Below are positions 39,587-48,093 of a stretch of 64,000 nt of DNA, in pieces. How positions within the stretch are numbered: the stretch's first letter is position 1; each line of letters begins with the position of its first letter. The position numbers were made by a program, and so were the translations under genes. Source of the stretch: VFMC01 sp037130535 (GTDB lineage Bacteria > Actinomycetota > Acidimicrobiia > Acidimicrobiales > Ilumatobacteraceae); the NCBI GenBank assembly GCA_037130535.1, contig JBAXSU010000001.1:18544-82543 (forward strand), read 5' to 3'. Below the pieces are notes generated by a model, which saw only the letters and a list, made by a program, of their open reading frames with translations, had not been told where the DNA came from and searched no databases.

Positions 39587-40834
39587 ATGACACTCCCCTC
39601 CTCCGGTGTTCCCGCCGATCAGGTGCTGGCCCAGCTCGACGCCCTGAAGGAGCACGACGTCCGCTGGCGCAACGGGCGGGCGTTCACGCTGGCCTACTAC
39701 GCCGGGCCCGAGGTATCGGCCATCGCCGACGAGGCCCACCGTCGGTTCAGTACCGACAACGCCCTGAACACCGATGCCTTCCCGAGCCTGCGCACCATCC
39801 AGGCCGAGGTGGTGTCGATCGTCGGCGACTGGCTGCAGGCCGGGCCCGACGGCGCCGGGTTCATGACGAGCGGCGGTACCGAGAGCATCCTCATGGCGGT
39901 GAAGGCGGCTCGCGAGCGCGGCCGTGCCGAGCGGGGTATCACCCGGCCGAACGTCGTGCTGCCCACCAGTGCCCACGCCGCGTTCGAGAAAGGGTGCTAC
40001 TACTTCGGGCTCGAGAGCCGCCGGGTGGCCGTGCGCGACGACTGGCGTGCCGATGCAGATGCGATGGCCGACGCGATCGACGGCGACACCGTGCTGGTGG
40101 TGGGCTCGGCCCCGCAGTACCCGCAGGGTGTGGTCGACCCCATCGCCGACATCGCCGCCCTCGCGACCGAGCGCGACATCAACTGCCACGTCGATGCCTG
40201 CATGGGTGGTGTGACGCTGACGTACCTCGCCTGCCTCGGCTACGACATCACGCCGTGGAACTTCACCGTGCCGGGAGTGACCAGCATCTCGGTCGACCTG
40301 CACAAGTTCGGTTACACGGCCAAGGGCGCCTCGGTGATCATGCACCGCTCGAAGCGACTGCGTGCCTACCAGACGTTCGTCACCGACAACTGGCTCGGCG
40401 GCATGTACGGCTCGTCGGGTGTGCTGGGCACCAAGGGCGGTGGCCCGATGGCAGCGGCGTGGGCCGTGATGCACCACCTCGGCGACGAGGGGTACCTGCG
40501 CCTCACCGCCGACGCGCGCCGCGCCACCGAGGCGATCGTTGCAGCCGTACGGTCGATGCCCGAGCTGGTGCTGCGCGCCGAACCTGATGCGATGCTGCTG
40601 TCGTTCGGCGCCGCCGACCCGGCAGTGCTCGACGTGTACGCCGTCGCCGACGCGCTGTGGCGGCGCGGGTGGTACGTCGACCGGCAGGGCCCTCCCCCGT
40701 CGCTGCACCTCACCGTGAACGCTGTGCATGCCGACAAGGTGGAGGCGTTCCTGGCCGACCTCCGTGCATCGATCGACGAGGTGGCCGCGGCCTCGGCCTC
40801 AGGCGACCAGGGCGCCTACGGCACCATCGACTGA
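39587..40834 (+). CDS. PLP-dependent decarboxylase/lyase, sphingosine-1-phosphate-lyase-like
   Basis: A 415-residue group II decarboxylase-fold enzyme. GFMTSGGTESILMAVKAAR (phosphate loop), PTSAHAAFEKG (His stacking on PLP), HVDACMGG (Asp) and SVDLHKFGYTAKGASV (Schiff-base Lys) match the sphingosine-1-phosphate lyase / aspartate-tyrosine decarboxylase-like clade; the KFGYTAKG form is closest to the lyase. Bacterial members act on phosphorylated or hydroxylated amines by retro-aldol cleavage. No sphingolipid genes are visible. Monocistronic; substrate open. Confidence 0.85.
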   Translation: MTLPSSGVPADQVLAQLDALKEHDVRWRNGRAFTLAYYAGPEVSAIADEAHRRFSTDNALNTDAFPSLRTIQAEVVSIVGDWLQAGPDGAGFMTSGGTESILMAVKAARERGRAERGITRPNVVLPTSAHAAFEKGCYYFGLESRRVAVRDDWRADADAMADAIDGDTVLVVGSAPQYPQGVVDPIADIAALATERDINCHVDACMGGVTLTYLACLGYDITPWNFTVPGVTSISVDLHKFGYTAKGASVIMHRSKRLRAYQTFVTDNWLGGMYGSSGVLGTKGGGPMAAAWAVMHHLGDEGYLRLTADARRATEAIVAAVRSMPELVLRAEPDAMLLSFGAADPAVLDVYAVADALWRRGWYVDRQGPPPSLHLTVNAVHADKVEAFLADLRASIDEVAAASASGDQGAYGTID

Positions 40835-40876
40835 CGCGTGCGGTCCGACAGCCTCGTTGCCGTGTCGGCCGAAGGC

Positions 40877-41488
40877 TCACACCGAGGGTTTGGTCGACGC
40901 GTTCACTTCGTCGATCAGTGCCTCGAGGCGGCGCAGCGACACCTCGAGCGCAGCGCCGAGGCGCTTTCGGTCGCCCGATGCGACCAGATCGAGGATGAAC
41001 CCGGTGAACATGGCCTTCTGGATCGTCGCCTCGCTCTGCGCGGTCGCTTCCGACAGGCCCTCCTGGCGCAACTTGCCCTCCACGATGTGACGCCATACGG
41101 CCAACTGGTCGGCGCGCAGATCGCCGGGAAGACCGGTGACGGTGGTGTCGAGTGCTGCTGCCTCGTAGCCCAGGCGCACGAGGGCCAGGTTCTCGGGCTT
41201 GGCGTTCATCCACTTCCACCACTTGCGGTACAGGTCGGCCATCGAGATGGAGGGATCGCGCTGGATCCACCCACGTTCGACCGCTGTCTGGCGTTCGACA
41301 GCGCGGCGCAGCGCGGTGGCGATGAGTTCTTCTTTGGTGCCGAAGTGGTGCACGAGACGGTTGATGCTGACGCCCAACGCCGCGGCAAGGGGGCGCAGTG
41401 TGGCCTGCGCCAGGCCGTGTTCGGCGAGATGATCGACGATGTGGTCGAGCAGTTCCTGCCGACGCTCGAGATCTGGTGTCCGCGCCAC
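40877..41488 (-). CDS. TetR-family transcriptional regulator
   Basis: A 203-residue regulator with an N-terminal HTH (LAEHGLAQATLRPLAAALGVSINRLVHHFGTKEELI) and an all-helical ligand domain. The GTG start at 41488 follows TAGTGT at 7 bases. It is 32 bases upstream of the glucarate-dehydratase-like gene on the neighbouring strand side, with both read from the minus strand, so it is in the same block as the enolase genes but has its own promoter. Target not evident. Confidence 0.88.
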   Translation of the reverse strand: MARTPDLERRQELLDHIVDHLAEHGLAQATLRPLAAALGVSINRLVHHFGTKEELIATALRRAVERQTAVERGWIQRDPSISMADLYRKWWKWMNAKPENLALVRLGYEAAALDTTVTGLPGDLRADQLAVWRHIVEGKLRQEGLSEATAQSEATIQKAMFTGFILDLVASGDRKRLGAALEVSLRRLEALIDEVNASTKPSV

Positions 41489-41495
41489 GGGCGGA

Positions 41496-41501
41496 ACACT
41501 A
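41496..41501 (-). promoter_or_regulatory. Leaderless -10 element of the tetR gene (TAGTGT)
   Basis: TAGTGT on the minus strand, 7-base spacer to the GTG at 41488. Confidence 0.45.
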
Positions 41502-41520
41502 CCGGTGGTGGAGAAGCCCG

Positions 41521-42687
41521 TTACTGCTGCCGGAACTGCTGGCGATAGCCGCTGTCGCCGTCGGCAGCGGCCATCGTGCCCTCGGCGCGGAACCGTTCAT
41601 GGAGCCGAGCGAGCGCCGCGCGATCGATGCTCACCCCGAGGCCAGGGGCGTCGGGAACGGGCAGCACCCCGCCGCGCGGCGAGTAGTGGCCCTGTTCGAT
41701 GACGACGTCGGCGGTGAAGCGGAACAGGCTCTGATGCGGGCGGATCATCGTCGGTTCGGCAGCCGTGAGGTGCAGATAGGCGGCGGTCATCACACCCGCA
41801 TCGCCGCTGTAGCACCAGAAGTCGATGCCGAGCGCGGCGCACGCGCGGAGGAAGTCCTGGGTGCGACGCAGCCCGCCCATCTCGGTGGCATCGATGCAGA
41901 ACGCATCGGGCACGCCCGCACGTGCCGCACGGGCGAGGTCGACCTGGTGGGTGCTGAACGACACCGGCACACCATCGGCGCGCAGACGGCCCGTCTCGTC
42001 GTGGGTGCGGCAGGGGTCTTCGAGCCAGCCGATGCCGAGGTCGGCCATGCGGTGCACAACTTGGCGCGCGGTGGGCACGGTGTAGACGCCGTTCGCGTCG
42101 AGGCGCTGTACACGACCTGGCCCCAGGGCCCGAACGAGGTCGGCCACCATGGCCATCTCGGCATCCACGTCGAGTACCCCGAGCTTTCCCTCGAACCATG
42201 GCGAGTCGAAGTCGGCGGCCATCTGTTCGCAGTACCGCACCACCGCTGCGGGTGTCTCGTCGCGGCCCACCCGGAGGGCGAAGTACTCGGTGAACGCAAC
42301 GCTGTCGCGCACTCGTCCGCCCAGCAGGTCGACCAAAGGCACCCCGGCCCGTTTGGCGCGCAGGTCCCACAGCGCCATTTCGATGCCGCCGAAGGCTCGT
42401 CGCTCGTTGGCCGAGTCGTCCCACAGGCTGAAGCCGGTGCGGGCCACACACCGTGCCTCGCACCCGTTCAGGTCGTCGATCGAGCAACCGGCCAGTCGTG
42501 AGCCCATCTGGTTGATGAGCGCCGACAGGTCGCCGTGCGGGGTCTCGCCGATGCCCGTCACCCCATCGCTGTCGGTCACCTCGACGATGGTGGTGGTGAA
42601 GCTGGCGAGGGTGCCGAACGAGAACCGGTACGGCGCCACCATCGGCACGTTCACCGGAGTCGCGACGATGCTGGCGATGGTGGACAC
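41521..42687 (-). CDS. Enolase-superfamily protein, glucarate-dehydratase-like, with altered active site
   Basis: A 388-residue enolase-superfamily protein. The capping domain (TIVEVTDSDGVTGIGETPHGD) and FGGIEMALWDLRAK resemble glucarate dehydratases. Visible barrel residues are Lys in FEGKLGV, Asp in RLDANG and Glu in LEDP; at the third ligand position the sequence is FSTHQVD, and where glucarate dehydratase has a catalytic His the text reads WCYSGDAG. The chemistry may therefore differ. GTG 42687 follows TAGCCT at 7 bases. Lies 24 bases downstream of the second enolase gene. Confidence 0.8.
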   Translation of the reverse strand: MSTIASIVATPVNVPMVAPYRFSFGTLASFTTTIVEVTDSDGVTGIGETPHGDLSALINQMGSRLAGCSIDDLNGCEARCVARTGFSLWDDSANERRAFGGIEMALWDLRAKRAGVPLVDLLGGRVRDSVAFTEYFALRVGRDETPAAVVRYCEQMAADFDSPWFEGKLGVLDVDAEMAMVADLVRALGPGRVQRLDANGVYTVPTARQVVHRMADLGIGWLEDPCRTHDETGRLRADGVPVSFSTHQVDLARAARAGVPDAFCIDATEMGGLRRTQDFLRACAALGIDFWCYSGDAGVMTAAYLHLTAAEPTMIRPHQSLFRFTADVVIEQGHYSPRGGVLPVPDAPGLGVSIDRAALARLHERFRAEGTMAAADGDSGYRQQFRQQ

Positions 42688-42694
42688 GATGACG

Positions 42695-42700
42695 AGGCTA
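42695..42700 (-). promoter_or_regulatory. Leaderless -10 element of the glucarate-dehydratase-like gene (TAGCCT)
   Basis: TAGCCT on the minus strand, 7-base spacer to the GTG at 42687; it suggests separate expression from the gene just upstream. Confidence 0.4.
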
Positions 42701-42711
42701 ACCAGGGTGGA

Positions 42712-43881
42712 TCAGGAGAACGTCGCCGAGGCGCTGGCCGTTGCGACCAGGCGCTGCTCGTCGAGGTCGATGCCGAGGCCGGGGCGATCGCCGAGTTCCA
42801 CCCACATGCCCTGCTCGCCCCGAACCGTGTCGATGGGTCGAGCGAGCGGGTAGTCGCGCCGCCAGACGGCCCACTCGGGTGGGTCGAGCGGGTACTCGAC
42901 CCAGCGCGAACCCTGGTGGCCCACCGCACCGGCGGTGAGGTGGAGGTTGGCCAGTACCCCGATGCCGTTGCCCCAGGTGTGCGGCGTGAACACCTTGCCG
43001 TCGGCCACGACCCGGCGCCCCAGCGAGGCCAGCGCGGCGAACCCCTGGGTGCACACCACGTCGGGCTGGAACACGTCGAGGCAGTCGCGTTCGAGCAACT
43101 GGTCGAACTCGTACGGCTCGCGTGTCATCTCGCCCCCAGCGATCAGCATCGGTGCCGCACCACTCGCTGCCTCGCGCACCCGCTGGCGCAACTCGCCCAT
43201 CGCCGCGTAGTCGCCGCGGTGCAACGGCTCCTCCATCCAGTACACGCCCTCGTGCTGCAGGGCGAGGGCCACCTCGGTGGCGTGGTCGAGACGCCATGGA
43301 GCCTGCGTGTCCCACGGCATGCGCCAGCCCTGGTTGCAGTCGACCATCAGCGTCAGTGCCGGCCCGACCGCGTCGTGGATGGCCCGCACGACGGCCAGGT
43401 CGTCGGCCAGTGCCGGACGGCCGAAGCGCACCTTCATCGCATCGAAGCCCTCGTCGACGAGCCGCCGGGCGACCTCCACCATCGCCGCCAACGGCCTGTG
43501 CACTGCGGTGGAGGCGTACACCCGCAGGCGAGGCGACTCGCCGCCGAGCATCGACCACACCGGTTGCTGACGGATCTGGCCCGCCAGGTCCCACAGGGCC
43601 ACGTCGAGTGGCCACGGCCGCCCGGCGTGGAAGCCCACGTTGGCCAGGCGAGCCGCGTGCTGTTCGAGGTCGAGCGGGTCTTCGCCCAGGAACCACCGGG
43701 CGTAGTCGGCGAAGCCGTACATCGTGTCGCCCGAGCCCACGCCCACCCGACCGGCGCTGTCGCGCACCCGCACGATGGTGACGGGAAACCGCGTCCGGGG
43801 CTGCGGGTCCCACGACGCCGGGAAGGGCGGGTCGAGGACCAGTTGGTGATGGGTGATGTCGATGGCGGCGATCGTGCTCAC
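42712..43881 (-). CDS. Enolase-superfamily protein, mandelate-racemase type
   Basis: A 389-residue enolase-superfamily enzyme with a full set of barrel residues: Lys in DAMKVRFG, metal ligands Asp (VDCNQGW), Glu (MEEPL) and Glu (AGGEM), and the His of TPHTWG opposite. This Lys/His pairing is that of mandelate racemase-type acid-sugar dehydratases and racemases. The start is GTG 43881, with no clear leaderless -10. It is divergent from mttB2, with the shared control element in the 95-base gap. In betaine catabolism the enolase-superfamily enzyme HpbD epimerises hydroxyproline betaine; a comparable role is possible here but HpbD-specific residues were not checked. Confidence 0.85.
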   Translation of the reverse strand: MSTIAAIDITHHQLVLDPPFPASWDPQPRTRFPVTIVRVRDSAGRVGVGSGDTMYGFADYARWFLGEDPLDLEQHAARLANVGFHAGRPWPLDVALWDLAGQIRQQPVWSMLGGESPRLRVYASTAVHRPLAAMVEVARRLVDEGFDAMKVRFGRPALADDLAVVRAIHDAVGPALTLMVDCNQGWRMPWDTQAPWRLDHATEVALALQHEGVYWMEEPLHRGDYAAMGELRQRVREAASGAAPMLIAGGEMTREPYEFDQLLERDCLDVFQPDVVCTQGFAALASLGRRVVADGKVFTPHTWGNGIGVLANLHLTAGAVGHQGSRWVEYPLDPPEWAVWRRDYPLARPIDTVRGEQGMWVELGDRPGLGIDLDEQRLVATASASATFS

Positions 43882-43920
43882 GGGTCAACCCTCTCACTCC
43901 TCGACACATGGCCGCCGCGG

Positions 43921-43948
43921 TCATTCGCCAGACAACCGTACAAGGAAT
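43921..43948. promoter_or_regulatory. Shared upstream element, copy 1 (mttB2)
   Basis: TCATTC at 43921 and CGTACAAGGAAT at 43937-43948 recur with the same spacing at 55861-55888 in front of soxA. The ACAAGG part lies about 17 bases before the -10 element, so it covers the -35 region. Outer ATTC and GGAAT form an imperfect dyad. Confidence 0.6.
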
Positions 43949-43962
43949 GCCCCCGGCCGGTG

Positions 43963-43968
43963 TAGTGT
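43963..43968 (+). promoter_or_regulatory. Leaderless -10 element of mttB2 (TAGTGT)
   Basis: TAGTGT with an 8-base spacer to GTG 43977; surrounding GGTGTAGTGTCGA matches the soxA promoter GGTGTACTGTCGA. Confidence 0.55.
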
Positions 43969-43976
43969 CGAATCTC

Positions 43977-45563
43977 GTGACCGACACCGCTCCCGACACC
44001 GGCCCCACCAGCGGACCAGACGGCGGAACCTCCACCCGTCGACGTGGCCGCGACCGCGCCGAGGGCACCCGTTCTCGGCTGCCCGAGCAGTTGTCCTTCA
44101 AGCAGCCCCAGATGCGCCTCAATCACACCGAGGTGGTGTCGGCCGACGAACTCGAGTCGATCCACCTGGCGTCGCTGACGATTCTCGAGCGAATCGGCAT
44201 GGAGTTCATGTGCCCCGAGTCGCGCAGCATCATGAAGGCTGCCGGCGCCGACGTCGACGAGAGCAACCACCGCGTCCGGTTCCCGCGCGAGCTGATCGAA
44301 TCGAGCATCACGACGGCACCGAGCGAGTTCACGCTGCACAGTTGGAACCCCGATCACAACGTGCGTATCGGCGGCCGCTGGCTCACGTTCGGCACCGTGG
44401 CCAGCACGCCCCACTACATCGACCGCAACGGTGTGCGCCGTACGGGCGACCGTGAGGGTTTCCGCGACCTGCTGAAGCTGGCGCAGATGCTGAACGTCAT
44501 CCACTACGTGCCGGGGTATCCGGTCGAGCCGATCGACATCCACCACTCGGTGCGCCACCTCGAGGCCTCGCACGACATCCTCACGATGACCGACAAGGGC
44601 ATGTACTGCTACAGCCTCGGTCGCCAGCGCAACATCGACTGCATCGAGATGACTCGTATCGCCCGTGGCGTCGACCAGGCCACCATCGACCGCGAACCGT
44701 CGCTCATCACCGTGGTGAACACCAACTCGCCGCTGCGACTCGACATCCCGATGGCCCAAGGCATGATCGAGTTCGCCCTCCACAACCAGCCCGTCGTGGT
44801 CACCCCGTTCACGCTCGCCGGCGCCATGGCCCCCATCACGTTGGCCGGTGCCCTGGCCCAGCAGAACGCCGAAGCACTCGCCGGCATCGCGTTCCTGCAG
44901 ATCGTCAATCCGGGTGCACCCGCGATGTACGGCGGGTTCACCTCGAACGTCGACATGCAGAGCGGTGCTCCGGCGTTCGGCACCCCCGAGTACGTGCGCA
45001 CCGCGATGATCGGTGGTCAACTGGCCCGCCGCTACGGCATCCCCTACCGCAGCTCGAACGTCTGCGCCGCCAATGCGCTCGATGCCCAAGCCGCGTACGA
45101 GAGCGTCTTCGCGTTGTGGGGCGCCGTCATGGGCGGCGTCAACTTCATGATGCACGGTGCCGGCTGGATGGAAGGTGGCCTCCACTCGAGCCTCGAGAAG
45201 ATGGTGCTCGACGCCGACCTGTTGCAGATGGTCACCAAGATGATGGAACCCGTCATCGTCGATGCCGACACGCTCGCCATCGACACGATCGAAGAGGTCG
45301 GCCCGGGCGGCCACTTCTTCGGTACGGCCCACACCCAGGCCCGGTTCCGCGACGCCTTCTACCGACCCCTCCTCAGCGACTGGCGCAACTACGAGAGCTG
45401 GGAGGAAGCCGGTTCGCCCACCGCCGACGGCAAGGCCAAGCAACTCGCCACCAGGTTCCTCGACGCCTACGAACCACCGGTCATGCCCGCCCAGCAGCGT
45501 CAGGAACTCGACGAGTTCGTCGCCCGACGCGTGGCCGAGGGTGGCGTGGCCACCGACTACTGA
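43977..45563 (+). CDS. MttB-family (trimethylamine methyltransferase-like) protein, non-pyrrolysine
   Basis: A 528-residue MttB-superfamily protein, paralogue of the one at 33552; both share NTNSPLRLDIPMAQG, VTPFTLAGAMAP, SNVDMQSGAPAFGTPE and GPGGHFFGTAHT. There is no in-frame UAG, so no pyrrolysine. The N-terminal 35 residues are Thr/Gly/Arg-rich and look disordered. It heads a unit with the dehydrogenase 70 bases downstream. The family converts methylated amines to a demethylated amine plus methyl-corrinoid; here the neighbours are oxidative demethylases and no corrinoid protein is present. GTG 43977 is chosen by its -10, not an upstream in-frame ATG. Confidence 0.85.
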   Translation: MTDTAPDTGPTSGPDGGTSTRRRGRDRAEGTRSRLPEQLSFKQPQMRLNHTEVVSADELESIHLASLTILERIGMEFMCPESRSIMKAAGADVDESNHRVRFPRELIESSITTAPSEFTLHSWNPDHNVRIGGRWLTFGTVASTPHYIDRNGVRRTGDREGFRDLLKLAQMLNVIHYVPGYPVEPIDIHHSVRHLEASHDILTMTDKGMYCYSLGRQRNIDCIEMTRIARGVDQATIDREPSLITVVNTNSPLRLDIPMAQGMIEFALHNQPVVVTPFTLAGAMAPITLAGALAQQNAEALAGIAFLQIVNPGAPAMYGGFTSNVDMQSGAPAFGTPEYVRTAMIGGQLARRYGIPYRSSNVCAANALDAQAAYESVFALWGAVMGGVNFMMHGAGWMEGGLHSSLEKMVLDADLLQMVTKMMEPVIVDADTLAIDTIEEVGPGGHFFGTAHTQARFRDAFYRPLLSDWRNYESWEEAGSPTADGKAKQLATRFLDAYEPPVMPAQQRQELDEFVARRVAEGGVATDY

Positions 45564-45633
45564 CCGTTTCCCGATCACTCGTTCCCGTACCACTCAATCC
45601 GGCAACTCAGCCACGTCAGTCCAGGAGTACCGC

Positions 45634-48093
45634 ATGAAAACCTCAACCCAGGTCGTCGTCATCGGTGGAGGTGTGGTCGGCGCCAGTGTGCTGTACCACC
45701 TCACCAAGGCCGGTTGGTCCGACGTCGTCCTCGTCGAGAAGGCCACGTACACCTCGGGCAGCACCTGGCATGCGGCGGGCGGTATGCACACGCTGAACGG
45801 CGACCCCAACGTGGCCCGGCTGCAGCAGTACACGGTGAACCTGTACCGCGAGATCGAGGCCGAGAGCGGCCAGAACTGCGGTATCCACCTGCCCGGCGGC
45901 CTGCAGTTGGCCGACACGCCCGAGCGCCTCGACTGGCTGCGCATGGCCCATGCACGTGGCCGTTACCTCGGCATGAAGACCGAGATGATGTCGATGAAGG
46001 AAGCCAAGGAGCTGAACCCGCTGCTCGAGGAGCGGTTCTTCGTCGGTGCGATGTACGACGAGGACGAGGGCAGCGTCGACCCCACCGGCGTCACCAACGC
46101 GTACCTCATCTGCGCCCGCAACCGTGGCGCCGAGACCTACCAGCACACCTGGGTGAACAAGCTCAGCCAGCGTGCCGACGGCACCTGGGACGTGCACTGC
46201 TACGACCCCTCGAGCGGCGACGACAAAGGCGTCATCCATACCGAGCACGTCGTCAACGCGGGTGGCTTGTGGGCCCGTGAAGTGGGCCGGATGTGCGGCC
46301 TCGAGCTGCCGGTGCTGGCGATGGAGCACCACTACCTGATGACCGAGCCGATGCCCGAGGTGATCGAGTACAACCAGACGAACGGCCGCGAACTGCCCCA
46401 CATGATCGACTTCGCCGGCGAGATCTACGCTCGCCAGGAGGGCCAGAGCATCCTGCTCGGCACCTACGAGCAGGAGAACCGGGTGTGGTCTGCCAAGCAG
46501 ACCCCGTGGGACTTCGTCTCGCAGCTGCTGCCCCACGACCTCGACCGCATCTCGCCCGAACTCGAGCGGGCCTTCGAGCACTTCCCCGCTGTCGGCCGCG
46601 CCGGCATCCAGCGGTTCGTGAACGGTCCGTTCACGTTCAGTCCCGACGGCAACCCGCTCGTCGGCCCCATCAAGGGTATGCGCGGCATGTGGTCGGCGTG
46701 CGCCGTGATGGCCGGTCTGTCGCAGGGCGGCGGCGTGGGCCTCAGCCTTGCCGAGTGGATGGTGAACGGCGACCCGGGTGCCGACATCTGGGGTATGGAC
46801 GTGGCCCGCTACGGCGACTTCGCCACGCTCGCGTTCACCAACTCGAAGGTTCGCGAGAACTACTCGCGGCGCTTCCGCATCACGTTCCCGAACGAGGAAC
46901 TGCCCGCGGCCCGCCCCCTGCTCACCACCCCCATCTACGACCGTCTCACCGAGCACAACGCGGTGTGGGGTGCAGCGATGGGTCTCGAGCACCCGCTGTG
47001 GTTCCAGAAGCCCGGCCTCGAGCCGCACGAGAACATCACCTTCCTCCGCTCGAACGCGTTCGACGTGGTGGCCGAGGAGAGCCGCGCTGTGCGCGAGCGG
47101 GTGGGCTTCAGCGAGGCGTCGAACTTCGCCAAGTACCACGTCAGCGGCCCCGGCGCTGCCGAGTGGCTGCAGGGCCTGTTCACCAACAGCCTGCCGAAGA
47201 TCGGCCGCACCAACCTCACTGCCATGCTGAACCCGCAGGGCCGCATCGAGGGCGAGTTCTCGGTCAGCCGCATCGGCGACGACGAGTTCTTCCTGTTCGG
47301 GTCGCAGGCCGCCGAGGTGCACCATCCGCGCTGGTTCCTCAGTCATCTGCCCGAGGGCAGCCCCATCCGCTTCGAGAACCTCCGTCTGTCGATGGTGGGC
47401 CTCACCGTGGCCGGTCCGCTGTCGCGCGACGTGCTGCAGAAGCTCACCGACACCTCGCTCGCCACGAAGGACTTCCCGTTCATGGCGTTCCGCAAGGTGA
47501 ACCTCGGCATGGCGCCGGTGTGGCTGAGCCGCATGACCTACTCGGGCGATCTCGGCTACGAGATCTGGATGGAGCCCGAGTACCAGCGCTACCTGTTCGA
47601 CCTCATCTGGGAGGCCGGCCAAGAGTTCGACATGCGCCTGTTCGGCTTCCGTGCGCTCATCACGATGCGTCTCGAGAAGAACTTCGGCACCTGGTTCCGC
47701 GAGTACCGGCCCATCTACACGCCGCTCGAGGCGGGTATGGACCGTTCGCTGAAGTTCGACCACGACTTCATCGGGCGGGCAGCCGTCGAGGCCGAGATGG
47801 CGGCGGGCGGCCCGAAGCGCAAGCTGGTGATGTTCCGCGTCGACGTCGACCCCGACGCCCCCGCCGACGTCATCGGCGACGAGCCGGTGTGGCACAACGA
47901 CGAGGTGGTCGGCTGGATCACCAGCGGTGGCTACGCCCACTACTCGGCGGTGTCGCTGGCGCTCGGCTACGTCCCCACCGAGATCGCCACGGCCGAGTCG
48001 GGTTTCGAGATCGAGATCATGGGCCGTCGCCGTCCGGCGACGCTGCAGCACGATCCGGTGCTCGACCCCGAGGGTCTGCGGATGCGCGCCTGA
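45634..48093 (+). CDS. Dimethylglycine/sarcosine dehydrogenase-type flavoprotein with GcvT domain
   Basis: An 819-residue fusion of an N-terminal FAD oxidoreductase (DAO type, VVVIGGGVVGASVLYHL at 7-23), a linker domain and a C-terminal GcvT-like folate domain (from about 430). GSTWHAAGG holds His46, the position that covalently carries FAD in dimethylglycine dehydrogenase. Such enzymes oxidise an N-methyl group and pass the one-carbon unit to tetrahydrofolate. Start ATG 45634 has CCAGGAG upstream, so it is translated by ribosome binding within the mttB2 unit. Its stop is directly joined to the convergent Rieske gene (TGATCA). Confidence 0.93.
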   Translation: MKTSTQVVVIGGGVVGASVLYHLTKAGWSDVVLVEKATYTSGSTWHAAGGMHTLNGDPNVARLQQYTVNLYREIEAESGQNCGIHLPGGLQLADTPERLDWLRMAHARGRYLGMKTEMMSMKEAKELNPLLEERFFVGAMYDEDEGSVDPTGVTNAYLICARNRGAETYQHTWVNKLSQRADGTWDVHCYDPSSGDDKGVIHTEHVVNAGGLWAREVGRMCGLELPVLAMEHHYLMTEPMPEVIEYNQTNGRELPHMIDFAGEIYARQEGQSILLGTYEQENRVWSAKQTPWDFVSQLLPHDLDRISPELERAFEHFPAVGRAGIQRFVNGPFTFSPDGNPLVGPIKGMRGMWSACAVMAGLSQGGGVGLSLAEWMVNGDPGADIWGMDVARYGDFATLAFTNSKVRENYSRRFRITFPNEELPAARPLLTTPIYDRLTEHNAVWGAAMGLEHPLWFQKPGLEPHENITFLRSNAFDVVAEESRAVRERVGFSEASNFAKYHVSGPGAAEWLQGLFTNSLPKIGRTNLTAMLNPQGRIEGEFSVSRIGDDEFFLFGSQAAEVHHPRWFLSHLPEGSPIRFENLRLSMVGLTVAGPLSRDVLQKLTDTSLATKDFPFMAFRKVNLGMAPVWLSRMTYSGDLGYEIWMEPEYQRYLFDLIWEAGQEFDMRLFGFRALITMRLEKNFGTWFREYRPIYTPLEAGMDRSLKFDHDFIGRAAVEAEMAAGGPKRKLVMFRVDVDPDAPADVIGDEPVWHNDEVVGWITSGGYAHYSAVSLALGYVPTEIATAESGFEIEIMGRRRPATLQHDPVLDPEGLRMRA

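Noticed and set aside
39587..40834. Glutamate decarboxylase for acid resistance
   Set aside because: The Schiff-base segment LHKFGYTAKG and overall motifs fit the sphingosine-1-phosphate-lyase-like clade better.
33552..45563. Pyrrolysine-containing MttB genes
   Set aside because: Both frames are full length without in-frame TAG and no pyl genes are visible.
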